Below are positions 34,745 to 46,812 of a stretch of DNA of 64,000 nt, one piece after another. Source of the DNA: Scleroderma bovista (taxonomy: Eukaryota; Basidiomycota; Agaricomycetes; Boletales; Sclerodermataceae). The DNA is taken from the NCBI GenBank assembly GCA_037178675.1, contig JAYMGJ010000695.1:49397-113396 (forward strand), in the 5' to 3' direction. The notes beneath the pieces were generated by a model. It was given only the letters and a program-made list of their open reading frames with translations, searched no databases and was not told the origin of the DNA. Position numbers and translations under genes: made by a program. Position 1 is the first letter of the stretch. Every line of letters begins with the position of its first letter.

Positions 34745-36520
34745 CTACGTCGCACTGCCGAAGATCTGGTATCGCCTGCAAATACTAGGACCAACCTCGT
34801 CATATTGCGCCTTCGTGTGACAGAAGTTGTAGAATTCAGGCTGCGCAAGGCGGCGTATGAGTTGTACGATGTAAGTCTGTGGAAATGAAATTATGTTCTC
34901 ACCAGCGAAGCCATAAGTGAGCCCCCACACCATACGGCATACCTAGAATTTTCCGAGGTCACTTTGGTGTAATTCACTGGAACATGAAATGTGGATCCGC
35001 ACCGCTGACGCTTATGTGAGATCACCTCCACCTCAACACCAGAGGACTGAACAAACGTCAGACAAGGGCAAGATGCAATTCAAGGAATAGCTGGACCTTC
35101 TGTGTGCTCCCGCTGGCAATCATACCAGCCTCCAGACGACGTCCCACAAGTTGCTTGATGTCACGCTTCAAACGTTGACCAAAATGTTGATACAAGGTGG
35201 AGCCTCCGGACAACACGATATTCTGTTTGATTGCTAAGACATAAATTGCCTTCCGAGGTGTTCAGGTCCTGGCTTACCTTATACAAACCTCGACGCACGT
35301 CAATTGGAGACGATTGAATAACGTCATCAACAATTTCTGGTAGGGGCGTCAGGAAGTCAGAAGAATAGATTTCGGGATTGAAAAAGATCTCGGGAGCGAG
35401 GAAGCGTTCATAGCCAACATCGATGGAATATTTCTGAGTCCCAGTCAGCTACATTCCCCCAGAATTAATGGAGGATACGCACCCTTCCCGTGACGGTATG
35501 TTCCCCATCATACCTTTCAAAGTGCTTGTATGGCTCCGCATCATATTTCCTGAACTCCTTGACGATGTCCTGGCACACATAACTATAATCCTCCTTGACC
35601 TTCGTTGCAACTCTCAGCTGATCTTCGGGTGGAACAGCCGTCATCTCACCGCGCTCCCGCAAGAGGTTCAGCACGAATTGCGTGATATCTCGCCCGGCAA
35701 TTGGGATGTGTTTTATGGCACTTCCGATAACGTATCCTTCCGCGCAGGGTATGACATGCGTGACACCGTCGCCCGAGTCGATGACTGTGCCCGTCAGTGT
35801 CCGGTCTATCACGCGGTTAGACGACCAGGAAGCCGCAAGGGCGAGTACAGCTTGGACAGCGATATAGAGGCCCTTGATGTTGAATGACTCGAAGAAGATC
35901 TCTGCGGTCTGTTCCCTGTTCTCGGGTGGATTGAGTGGAGGCTCGGTCTGTTAACAGACAAAGCGACGGTAAGATAGACCGTTCCGCAAGTAGAACAAAT
36001 GTCATGATCAGATGTTTCACTAACCAGAAGAAAATAATGGTCCTCAGGTTCAGCGCGCAAATACTTGAATATCGTCTGTTCCCAATACCGCTCCATATGG
36101 TCCCAATTATCGATCATACCGTGTCGGATCGGATAGTGCACTCCATATCCAGGCGTCTTGGCATTGGCAAGCGCCTCGTCGCCGATGAAGAAATCTAAAT
36201 CTTCGATCCCCCGTTTCGTGGCGAGGTTACCGGGTTTGGTAGGAATCGGGGGTCCTCCGCGGGCAGATTGAGCAACGGGCCCGCCGCGCGTCGCGATCGC
36301 AGTTGGAAAGACACTTTATGAACAATGTGGAATAGGATAAGATGATCGGGAGGATGTAAACGCGCGAATGCTTACAAGGATGGATCAGAGTTGCCCGCAA
36401 AGCTGGACGAGTACGAGATCAGTCCGCAGGATAAGGGTAGCAGTGAGAGACAATAGATACGAACCCTACTTTCGAGTATCCAGTGCCATTATCGCAAATA
36501 ATGGGTGCGAGGAGCGACAT
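34745..36520 (-). CDS. ARP3: Actin-related protein 3 (Arp2/3 complex)
   Basis: Exons 36520-36465, 36402-36376, 36313-36025, 35947-35483, 35433-35278, 35222-35097, 35046-35003, 34942-34903 and 34840-34745 join to 432 residues. The start is [19 protein letters not shown]. Family landmarks are [95 protein letters not shown] and the C-terminal [16 protein letters not shown]. With Arp2 it forms the template for new branched actin filaments; in fungi this drives endocytic patches and hyphal tip growth. ATP-binding signatures (DNGTG, DSGDG, SGGST) are intact. The intron before SSGVEVEV uses a weak donor (gtccag, 35096), so the 35097/35046 junction is the least certain. The low-identity loop there is also variable in other Arp3 proteins. 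Confidence 0.94.
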
Positions 36521-36599
36521 CTTTGAACAGTGCTTCAAGTTATTGTAATTCACGAAGCTGATTGTGCCGCAGTGATGCTTGGTTTTGTTTGGCAACAGC

Positions 36600-37255
36600 T
36601 AACTAGCTCATTACTGTAACACCTAAAAAAATTGAGTATAGATGGTCATTTATTACAAAGCTAAAGGCCCGTCACAACTCTGCATATGATAGTAGACATG
36701 GCCTGCCTTTGGGCAGGCAGGAAAAGACCATCATTTACATTGCTCTTCTGGGAATTGCCAGGCAGGACCAGCACATTTAGTAAGGTAGTGGACATTCATT
36801 CTCTACCATAGTCACGTGAAACAGTATGACAACACACTTTTAAATTCGTAACAAATCATTGAGAGTATATCTGCAAAATCCATTGCATCATTTTAAAGAT
36901 TATACCATGTAGAATAATACAGTTTGGTGTAATAGGGTTATATGAATGAACTGAAGCTGGAATTAATTTTGGAAGCCAAAGCCTAGTATGTCTACACCGT
37001 GTGCAAAATCCAATTGGCTAGCAGGTTTAGTCCAAATAGAGGTTATGGTCAACAGCAGATGCTTGAATAGCCACTCATGGGACAAAATCAACGCAGCCAC
37101 ACTGCCTGGTCAGCCAACTTGCCTCCAAAGAGAAAGCACTGCATCAGCAAAACAGCACTTTTGGGCTACAGACACTACAGACCACATGACTTGTGTACAG
37201 GTCTGTACAGGCTGTACAGACCCATCAACTCTGTACAACTCTGTAAATTCCTAAC
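36600..37255. other. AT-rich gene-free flank of the satellite block
   Basis: No gene is seen. A short perfect hairpin (GCCTGCC-ttt-GGCAGGC type) lies at about 36701-36722. The segment 37130-37250 is full of CTGTACAG/CTACAG words that return at about 40060-40180 on the far side of the satellites. That suggests both belong to one inserted block. Confidence 0.35.
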
Positions 37256-38760
37256 TACTGACACTATTGCTACACCTTTACTACACCTTTGACTACACTT
37301 TTTTGTACACTTTAACTACACTTTTTTACTACACTTTTACTACGCTTTTTTGTACATTTTTACTACACTTTTGACTACACTTCTTTATACACTTTGACTA
37401 CACTTTTACTACACTTTTTTGTACACTTTTACTACACTTTTTACTACACTTTTTTGTACACATTGACTACACTTTTGACTACACTTTTACTACGCTTTTT
37501 TGTACACTTTTACTACACTTTTGACTACACTTTTGACTACACTTTTACTACACTTTTTTTGTACACTTTGACTACACTTTTACTACACTTTTTTGTACAC
37601 TTTTACTACGCTTTTTTGTACACTTTTACTACACTTTTTACTACACTTTTACTACACTTTTTACTACACTTTTACTACACTCTTTTGTACACTTTTACTA
37701 CACTTTTCTGTACACTTGTGACTACACTTTTGACTACACTTTTGACTACACTTTTACTACACTTTTTTGTACACCTTTACTACACCTTTACTACACTTTT
37801 ACTACACTTTTTTGTACACCTTTACTACACTTTTTTGTACACATTTACTACGCTTTTTTGTACACTTTTACTACGCTTTTCTGTACACTTGTGACTACAC
37901 TTTTGACTACACTTTTACTACGCTTTTTTGTACACTTTTACTACACTTTTTACTACACTTTTACTACACTTTTACTACACTTTCTGTACACTTCTAATTA
38001 CACTTTGACTACACTTTTGACTACATGTTTTACTACACTTTGGGGTGCACTTGTTAACCCAGTCACAGCTATGCTACTTAACCTAATCATGACTACACTT
38101 CTTAACCTAATCATAACATAACCATGACTACACTACTCAATCTAATCAATTTACAAAAAGTGTAGTAGAAGTGTGGTAAAAGTGTACCAAAAGTGTAGTA
38201 CAAGTGTAGTAAGAAGTGCATTAAAAGTGTAGTCAAAGTTTAGTCAAAAGTGTACAAAAAAGTGTGCAAAAAAGCGTAGTAAAAGCGTAATCAAAAGTGT
38301 GGTAAAAGTGTAGTCAAAAGTGTAGTAAAAGTGTACAAAAAAGCGTAGTAAAAGTGTACAAAAAAGTGTGGTAAAAGTGTGGTAAAAGTGTAGTCAAAAG
38401 TGTAGTGAAAGCATACAAAAAAGTGTAGTCAAAGTGTAGTAAAAGTGTAGTCAAAAGTGTAGTAAAAGCGTACAAAAAAGCATAGTAAAAGTGTAGTGAA
38501 AGTGTAGGCAAAAGTGTAGTGAAAGTGTACAAAAAAAGTGTAGTAAAAGTGTAGTCAAAAGTGTAGTAAAAGTGTAGTCAAAAGTGTAGTGAAAGTGTAC
38601 AAAAAAGTGTAGTAAAAGTGTACAAAAAAGCGTAGTAAAAGTGTAGTAAAAGTGTAGTCAAAAGTGTAGTGAAAGTGTACAAAAAAGCGTAGTAAAAGTG
38701 TAGTAAAAAGTGTAGTAAAAGTGTTGTCAAAGTGTAGTAAAATGTGTACAAAAAATGTGT
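37256..38760. repeat. Palindromic satellite: two inverted arrays of an about 11-base ACTACACTTTT unit
   Basis: The left arm (37256-38045) is an array of ACTACACTTTT, GACTACACTTTT and TTTTTTGTACACTTTT variants. The right arm (38150-38760) consists of the reverse complement (AAAAGTGTAGT, AAAAAAGTGTACAAAA). The roughly 100-base centre (38046-38149) is not repeated. Read as one strand, the arms could pair into an about 0.6-0.8 kb imperfect hairpin. Long open frames on either strand here (for example 37394-37894) translate only the repeat and are not genes. Function is unknown; it may be the core of a mobile or structural repeat. Confidence 0.9.
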
Positions 38761-39365
38761 AGTGTTTGTATTGTAGTGTTGATTACCAAAAATGTGTAGT
38801 AACAATTAAGAAATGTTGTGTTGTGTTTGTGTGGTAGTGTTGATTACCAAAAATGTGTAGTGTCACTTAGGATGTGTTGTGTTGTGTTTGTGATGTAGTG
38901 TTGATTACCAAAAGTGCGTAGTAGTTCTGCTGTGTTTGTGTTGTAGTGTTGATTGCCAAAAATGTGTAGCATCAATTAGGAAATGTTGTGTAGTATTTGT
39001 GTAGTTTTGATTACCAAAAATGCGTAGTAGTTGTGTTGTGTTTGTGTTGCAGTGTTAATTACGAAAAATGCGGAGTAGTTGTGTAGTGTTTGTGTTGTAG
39101 TGCTGATTACCAGAAATGTGTAGTATCAATTAGGATGTGTTGTGTAGTGTTTGTAGTGTAGTGTTGATTACCAAAAATGCGTAGTAATTGTGTTGTGTTT
39201 GTGTTGTAGTGTTGATTACCAAAAATGCGGAGTAGTTGTGTAGTGTTTGTGTTGTAGTTCTGATTACCAAAAATGTGTAGTGTCAACTAGGAAGTGTTGT
39301 GTAGTGTTTGTGATGTAGTGCTGATTACCAAAAATGCGTAGTATAATTGTGTGTAGCAAAAGTGT
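38761..39365. repeat. Second satellite: 11 units of alternating about 48 and about 60 bases
   Basis: Units begin GATTACCAAAAATG and continue with CGTAGTAGTT or TGTAGTATCAATTAGGA, then GTGTTTGTGTTGTAGTGTT. Unit starts are near 38781, 38842, 38903, 38951, 39009, 39057, 39105, 39166, 39214, 39262 and 39323. The longer units contain an extra ATCAATTAGGAA-type segment. The array abuts the right arm of the palindromic satellite and shares the GTGTAGT word with it. Confidence 0.85.
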
Positions 39366-39540
39366 AGTACCACTTGGTAGTTGGTACTGCCACTGTGTGC
39401 CCAAAATTTGACTAAGTGCCCAAAAATGCCAAAAACACAATATTGTGAACACTGTTTGTCACACCTCTTGCACAACATGGCAAACTTGACCAAACAGATG
39501 CCTTTTCCTACTATGTAGGAGTGGGCTCAACACAACAAAG

Positions 39541-39727
39541 GTTAGTGCCGGAGCTAATGGTAAGTTTTCTACTACCACAACATATTAACTTGCCTAACAA
39601 TGCTACTAATAGGTTATTTCACTACACAACAAATGTTAGTGCCGGAGCCAATGGTAAGTTTCCCACCCACTACATATTAACACTACATCTTAACTTATCT
39701 AACAATGCTACTAATAGGTTATTTGAC
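39541..39727. repeat. Tandem direct repeat, two units of about 94 bases
   Basis: Both units start GTTAGTGCCGGAGC[TC]AATGG and end AACAATGCTACTAATAGG (units at 39541 and 39635). They differ by point changes and a small insertion. They lie just beyond the satellites in the same AT-rich block. Confidence 0.8.
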
Positions 39728-42700
39728 TATGGTTAAACCCACTAGAGGCTATTAGCCTGCCGGAAATTGACAATCACTTTCAACTCTGTAAGTAGTTTGA
39801 CTCACTTGATCTAGCTTGTCACTAACTCAACTTTCATATATGTTAATTGCTTTGTGTGGGTAGTTGTGATTAGGATTATATTATGTAGTGTCTCTAACTA
39901 CACCATGTATATAGTAGTTAGTAATTGCTAATATATTTGTTGCTTTATATGCTAGTATTTGGAGTGCTATAAGAGTTTGAAAGAGTATGGTAATGGCATT
40001 AGTGTCAATCCTAGTATATAGCCCTTGTGCTAGTCCCGGAAACACTAGACCTGTACAAATGGGAGGTGTTTGTATAGGTCTGTACAGAGCAGTACAGACT
40101 CTGTGCACTCTGTGAAGCCCTGTATTAGTGGGAACCTTTCTGTGGGCTCTGTGACTCTGTACAAGTCTGTGTGGCACTGTATAGGGAAGGGCTGGTTTGC
40201 TGATGGAAGTATCCCTTACCAAAACCACACTGACCACCCCTGGATCCAGCTCCTTATCCCAGTCAGAGTCCAACATGGGAGCCCCGTCAGGGGCACCCTC
40301 ATTATTTACCACCTGCTCCTGTCGAGCCCACTGCACCACACACACCCTCCAGTGGTGCCAATTGAACATTTTGCCTCATTTCTTGCTTGCAGACTATCAT
40401 TTGAACTTTATTTGTGCCATTGCTGTATTCATGCCAGCTTATGTCTTCATGTCATTTTACCACCTTAGCACCAAGTAGATGTTTGTGTACCAGACCAAGT
40501 GCTCGCACTTACGCAGTGCGATGAATTGATATTTTGTTACATGGCTACGAGTACTACATGTAATGCTATGAAAAATGTGACCATTTGTACAGGTAATGTT
40601 GACAGTGAGACGCCAATGATGAATGACGATGTGGCTCCTGACCAACATTCAATCTGCATGGCCAAATCCTTCTTGACTGCTGGGGGTCTCCCAGTAGGAC
40701 TGCACAGGAGGCATGCTGTGCAGGCTGGACAACCCTGCATGGAGGCGAAGGCATTGATGCAGGAGGTGTGGATGGATGTGCAGAATGAGGCAACGTCTCC
40801 ATTGGGCTCTGGGAATGCTGTGGATAGTATGAATGCTACGAGCTGTGACCACTGACCAGAGTACTCATGAGAATGCTCTGGAGGAGCACAATGATCTCAA
40901 GGTAGATTGTGCTGTGCAGGTTGCACAGCCTTGCATGAATATGAAGGCATCCATCACTGGGACACAAGGGCACTGTGTCAACAAGAAAGTATGATTATAT
41001 CTTATCTTAATCTAATCTTGGAGATTTCCAGAGATCACAGTTACATGTGATTTGGAGTAGTGTCAACCGGATTACTGGTAGATCACATGACCGGCTCCAC
41101 AAGATAGCTGGAACTATCACATGCAAGGCACGTGTATAACACATGCTGATGCACATTACAGGCATGTTTCCAGATAACTATGTTTATGGAAACTGCACTT
41201 ACTATATATGGGAATATGGTGAAATAGGCGAGAATAATACTTATCTATGCACAGACCATGTACCACAGGTATATATACCCTGTAGGATTCCCTGTAGATA
41301 CTCAGTTCAATACAGTTCAACTGTTCTCTCATTACTCACTACTTCATAAACAACTCAACTTCAAGAACCAGCTACTAGCTATCAAGGTATGCTTGCGCTA
41401 CCCCGTTGCTGTTGCCCCAGTTTTGTTGCTACACACTGGACTGGGCAGGCCCAACTGATGGGTGGCCTAGACGATAGGGAATCCAGATAAGCATGGACTG
41501 ATGATGGGGATGGAGGCAGTCTGTGGGAGACAGCATCATCGCACGATGCTGGAGTTGGGAGGTGGTGGTCTGGGTGGTTGTGGCACATGTGATGTCAACA
41601 GCAGTCTGCGATCACATCTGTTGCTTCAACCTGCCATGGGTACTTCAGCTTTGCAGACAGCACCAGGTCACATCTGGTGCTGTAGATACCTTGTAGCTTT
41701 GCTAATGACTATTGGTGCATGGAGGGAATCTGATTGCATTGACCAAACTGAGGAACAAGGAGTGTGAAGAAACATGGAGACAGTGACCAGGGACTTGTGA
41801 TTGGGCTCGCTGAGCAACTGGTTTGTGAGGTGCGGAGGTTGCAAGACGCGAAAGGTGACAGTATAGATGACACAGACCTCAGCCTTTCCACCAGGCTTGC
41901 AACAAAGTTCCAGATGGAGGCCAAAGGTATCCCACAGGATTTGGGAGGTGACTATGTGGGGGCTCTGGGACTTTCTTCCTTGTTAGCAGTGTTCTCAATG
42001 AGTTGAGTCCATAGACACCTGACACAACCTATAGCTCAGCAACCTTGACTAGTGTGCGAAGTTGTTTTCAGCGCTCGTTTTGAGAATTGTTGGCAATAAG
42101 AGTAGACCGGAGAGGATGAAATGGAGAGTGGAGAGGAACAAAGGGTGATTGAGGGACTGTACAGATGCATGGCAAGTCCAACAATGAGGATCTGCAGGCA
42201 GTGCTGAGGTGGGACAACAACAACATATGACAATGCTCCTGTGAAGTATATGAGAGGTTAACAAGTAGGCAATGATGACTACATCCTTGTGGCTATAAAT
42301 CACTCGCCTGGGAACTAGATGCTCTTGAGATGTTGCCTTGAGGGCATGCATCCACAATAGGCAGCAGGGGATGAGCTGGAGGAGAGGTCAGGTCTTTCAG
42401 ACATATTTTCATTGTAGTAGGTAATGGGTCAGAAAGAGCATGGGAACCTCAAAAAAGTGGTGCCAAGGGTGGTAGAAGCAGTGGCTGCACAGCTGCAAAG
42501 AACAGGATGGACATGCTCCTGCACATACCTTACAATATAAGTACTCATTTCCTTCACTTGCAGCATACACGCGCGTCTCTGCCCCGCACATGATGTACTG
42601 GTGAGTCCATGATATCGACAACCTTGTCGTATGAGGCCGAATGATGTTGTGTCAGGACGCCTGATTGGCCGCGAAACGTCACTACATACTGGTGTCTAAC

Positions 42701-42857
42701 GCCTAGTACGGAGTGCATTGTCAGCATAGCCGACACCGGAGGATGAGTACATGAGTCCCCTGTACGCATCCATGCCAATGATGAATGTTGTCTTGAGTTG
42801 TGTTATCTGCATTCACCCAGCCAGTTGCCAACTCAGATGGGCTCAGTGACTAGACAA
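39728..42857. other. Repeat-like, gene-free region, probable transposon debris
   Basis: No protein family could be recognised. Minus-strand frame 39881-40369 (containing DGAPMLDSDWDKELDPG) and plus-strand frames 40499-40855 and 41764-42006 have coding-like composition but no supporting exons. A short degenerate repeat (GCTGTGCAGGCTGGACA and GCTGTGCAGGTTGCACA) occurs at about 40717 and 40909. Around 41063-41390 the sequence looks like a promoter or LTR (TGTCAACCGG start, TATATATACC, a C/T-rich tail), but a matching second LTR or target duplication was not found. The block ends where the first U gene's 3' flank begins. Confidence 0.3.
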
Positions 42858-45324
42858 TCAGATGCCTAAGTTAGCGTTCGACTGAGGGTCAAGTTGAGAC
42901 ATCCACTGCAGCACTTCAGACATCGTTGGACGATCAGCCGGTTCAGCGTTCATCAGTCGTCCAGCAATAGCAAGCAGATCTTCACGGCCCGGTGCAGACC
43001 TGTCGCACCGCATGCACAACTCCTCCAGTGTTTTCCCAGTGGACCATAAATCCGCGCGGACCGCATTCCATAATCCAGACCCAGCCGCAACTTCTGGAGC
43101 CATGTACCCTTCGGTGCCAACGACCCCACGGAATGAACCTCGTCCTTCAGTGATTCGGACCGCCCTGTTGTAATCAATGACTGACAGCCGACCGCCATAA
43201 TGTGGGATTAGGATATTGCCTGGCTTGATATCCAAGTGTGCGACGCCGTGTGAATGCATGAAATCGATCCCTTCAAATAGTTGTTTGGCAACACTCCACA
43301 GCTTATCATTGGGATTTTTCAGAGACGTAAGCCAGCCCCCAGCTTCGGGCATATATATGATGGTGCCGTTGCTGACGGGCCAAATGGATATGCCATTGAT
43401 GGTATGGTTTGAAAGGGTATTGAAGGAAGAGAGGTATTGGAGGATGTCTGCCTCCTTTTGACCCCGAGCGACAAACTTGAGATATCCGTGTTGTGAAAAG
43501 TCAGAAATATTCTCGATGTGAGCAATATTGGGATGCTATGACCAATAAGCAGGTGTATTGTAGCGATAGATCGGTACACGCACCCCAAAGACTCGAAAAG
43601 TAACTTCGTATCCCATGGCCTGAACTTTCTCCTGAATGTCGTCCGCTTCAAAGACACCGAGGTCATCTTCTGCTTCACCCTCATGTCCCTCCGGGACGGA
43701 GGCCAGGGTCGTTCTATTGGCCGATGTCTGTCGGGGATGGGTGACCGAAGAGAGAGAACGTAAACCTTTGGCATCATCTTTGATCGACTTCAGCGCGCCT
43801 TTCTTAGCTGCATCCAGGTTCCGCGTGAGTTGTGAAAGCATCGTTGTGAGGTTGAACATTTCAAGGAAAAAATCCGATGACTGGCTGGTTATCGTAAGGT
43901 CGAATGTTTTTTTTATAATCGATACCTGTGCAGCTGGTTAGCTACGCATAACGTTTAATGGGAGTGTTATCCGTACTGGGTTTCCTTCATCGGCCGACAT
44001 CTGCATCACAATATATCGTTCAGCCTCCAGCGAACGGCGGAGGTAAATTGCCACGACGAAAAAACGTTCCTCGGCATCGCTCTTCATAAGAAAATGGCCA
44101 GCGCGTGCTGCAGCGATGGCTTCTATCAACATACGCCACCGATCAGATTCATTCTCATCCGAAGTTGTCTCCGAGATCACCAGAGGACAAAGGTACTCGG
44201 GGTTTACTACACCGAAATCACTCCTGGGGTGAAATTTGCAAAAAGTATCTGTGTTATCCTGTTGATGAATAAACAATGGAAATTGCCAGTTCATTTCCCT
44301 AGAACCAGTGAATAGAGGCGAAGGACCCATAGAAAAATAGGCTTACGGTTGATAGCGGATATTTGTGCCAGAAGAACATGAAAGGAAGGGTGGAACCGCA
44401 AAGTACACGGAAAAGGTGCTGCACTTCAGAGCAGACGAACGATCCTCCGCAACAGAAGGCGCATCCTGTAACCAACACCGGTGGACATTGTAAAATGCTA
44501 CAAATTCTCTGGTATTTTTGACTGAAGGCTGCACCCCGCCCGCTGCCGCAGTGAAGATGCGACGGAATTGCTCTTCGTAGCGCCGGGCCAGGTTGAGATC
44601 AGCTCCGGGAGTGTCCTGATGAAATCGGTACAAAATATTCCAATCAAAGAAGAGGACTTACACTATAGATGCGTTTCTGCTGAAGCTGGTCCTCGATGGA
44701 TCGGAAAGGCTCGGCTGACTGATTTTGACGGTAAAGGGTACCGCCAGGACCTAGGTTATTACGGACGTCATCCTCGGACCAACTCTTGAAATGCACAACC
44801 ACGATTTGGAGACGTTTGAACAATTGAGCATGGTCCCTGTTCAGCCTGAAGAGGGCTGCATTCTCCGGCGAGACTGATATCGCTTAGTCTCTGGTCCAGC
44901 TTAAGATAATTTCCATCAGCTCACCAGTTTTGATGAAGAGATGCACACAACTTATACGTGCGTTTTCCATCACTTCACGTACCACCGTCCACTTAGGGAC
45001 ATCGCGCTGTCTAGCCGCACGATCCTCGCATTCCGCGACGAGGTCTTCTTCCCCTTTACCTCGCATCTGAATTGGTGGATCCGGTATGAAATATTGGCAA
45101 CGTTCTATCAACGAACCCGTTGCACCCCCACTTGGGATGCCACGATGACCCTGAAATCGATCCAGAGTCTGACAGCACAGAACCTGCAGTGTATATGTCT
45201 CGGGTACGGCGATGCTGACGACCACTTCATTAAAGACGATGTTGACACAGACATTGGCATTTGCTGGAAGGGTCCCAAGTCAGCTCAAGTAAGAGACCAT
45301 CTACAAACTCAAATACTTACCCAT
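42858..45324 (-). CDS. U gene copy 1: ubiquitin-like head / nuclease-like middle / protein kinase
   Basis: Exons 45324-45321, 45263-44925, 44882-44662, 44615-44347, 44298-43977, 43925-43584 and 43535-42858 join without a stop to 724 residues. The plan is the same as copies 2 and 3 (details under copy 3). The kinase part has HLDIKPGNIL, VIDYNRAV in place of DFG, GTEGYMAPE and ADRPTMSEVLQWM. The head (NVCVNIVFNEVVVSIAVPE) is the most diverged part among the three copies (GHRGIPSGGATGSL versus DRPSIPS in the others), while the kinase is almost identical. The C-terminus is three residues shorter than in the other copies (NANLGI). It is divergent from the K1/K2 genes on its 5' side. The start rests on a 4-nt first exon (ATGG|gtaag) and is inferred from all three copies agreeing. 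Confidence 0.75.
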
Positions 45325-45472
45325 TGCTGTCGAATGCTTCGAGGGTATGCTATGGGCTGTGCCAAGTGACAAGCGGGACTAAATAGAATCGCACTCTTAT
45401 TATACTACCAACAACGGAAGTGTATGCTTTAATGGTAGAACAATAATGAACAAGAAATGTTCCACAGCTGAC

Positions 45473-45640
45473 TCCCTCTCCCACGAGAAATCCTAGTCCC
45501 GACATTTGTCGTATGCTGGACAACCGAGTGGCACAACCAACTCCAACGCCCAAGTGGGGACTACTACAGACTCGCGGTAACCCTGAAGCCTCACCTCATA
45601 CATCCCGTAACATATACAGCCGTCTCATGATTGCGTAACA
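45473..45640 (+). mobile_element. Tail of a non-LTR retrotransposon RNase H region
   Basis: It matches, almost base for base, the last part of the remnant at 53400-53870 (shared frame EILVPTFVACWTIEWHNQLQ). Here the upstream part with the RNase H motifs is missing. It joins directly to the truncated K1 kinase sequence at about 45640, as it does in the second copy, so the junction predates the duplication. Confidence 0.6.
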
Positions 45641-46812
45641 GTGAGTAGTACTCAGAGAAGTCTCTATCTGGTCTACGAAAACATGATCGTATTGCTTGGG
45701 ATCACAACTGTTTTCGATCATTCGATATCCATAGTGTCTTCACTGATGTCCAAAGGGAACGCGTTTGATTAGGTGCAAAACACGGGTTCCGATTGGCATG
45801 CTGCATGATGCTCTCGCATTTGTTGTACGTCTCAGCGACGTTTAGATCCTGGGGATTGCCAACGCACTGCATTATCTCCACACGTATGAACAAGGTTCTA
45901 TTATACACGGAGATATCAAAGGTGTGAGTGTACATACTTGTTTCTGATCTGGCAGACGTTTGATCTACAACAAACCTGATAACAGTCCAACAATTAGGTC
46001 TCTGATGACGGACATGCACTCCTTACCGATTTTGGTTTCTCTCACCTTGCCAATGCTTCGTTTAGTCTAGCCACTGAACAGCACCCCGAGGAACACCGGA
46101 TTGGATGCCGCCTGAATACCTGGAAATGGATCAATACACGGTGATGATGCCCGCAGGCGGTGTGTGGTCCTTCGGAATGATGGCGCTGGTCAGTCAATTA
46201 AATATCTTTGGGATGTTGTCCAACTTTCCACAGGAATTATTTATCAGGAAGTGCTCATATGGTCATCTCTGGCACCCTGGGATGATAACGCCCCACATTT
46301 TACTCAAAGAGCGTGAACGTCCCAGCCTCGAGGATACCTGCTCCCGATTGACAGACGAGTGGTGGAAGATGTGCTCGTCATGCTGGACTCGTGATCCATT
46401 GCAGCGCCCATCAATGTTAACGGTTCTCGGAAATCTGCAGGTACATCATCGTTATGGATTCCCTACGAGTGATATCTTACCTGTGTCATTTTTCTGTAGA
46501 CTACGCCCACAGTCCGCGCTCATTCTCATCCTTCTAAGGTCTGTATCTTTATTTGGTGTGCACTGATCGCCAGTCTGCATCTTACTCTGGTGTTCTCAAC
46601 AGTCTTTACACGGTAACAGCATGCATGATATTCCTGAAGTCTTCGCCAAACAGCTACAACCAGATAGCACCCACCTTGATGGACCGTCGTCTAAAGAAAG
46701 GTGGTCTCCTTTGCATGACGAGTATGCCGCTGCTCATTCGGACACCCCGGATCTGGAGGAGATAACAGTGATACCCTCGCACTCAAGTCAGAAACATCCC
46801 CTGTGGGCATGA
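45640..46812 (+). pseudogene. K1 kinase remnant, copy a (5'-truncated)
   Basis: Corresponds to 57120-58307 of the K1c copy but lacks the first two exons (ATP-binding region). The homology starts in the exon reading LREV.IWSK. Lesions: an in-frame TAG in the segment for KGNAF (TTTGATTAGGTG, where K1c has TTTAATTACGTG), TAG in the segment after the catalytic HGDIKG, and a one-base frame slip before DWMPPEYLEM. Remaining recognisable parts are HGDIK, LLTDFGF and WSFGMMAL. The tail MHDIPEVFAKQLQPDSTHLD to HPLWA (46621-46812) is open. It is not expected to make a kinase. Confidence 0.7.

Noticed and set aside
37394..37894. Long open frame rich in FVHFYYTF/TTLL
   Set aside because: It is only the translation of the ACTACACTTTT satellite; mirrored frames occur on the other arm.
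38761..39365. Regular repeats that might suggest a CRISPR array
   Set aside because: Units are contiguous, there are no unique spacers, and the genome is eukaryotic.
41063..41390. Complete LTR retrotransposon
   Set aside because: Promoter-like features are present, but no second LTR, primer-binding site or target duplication could be found.
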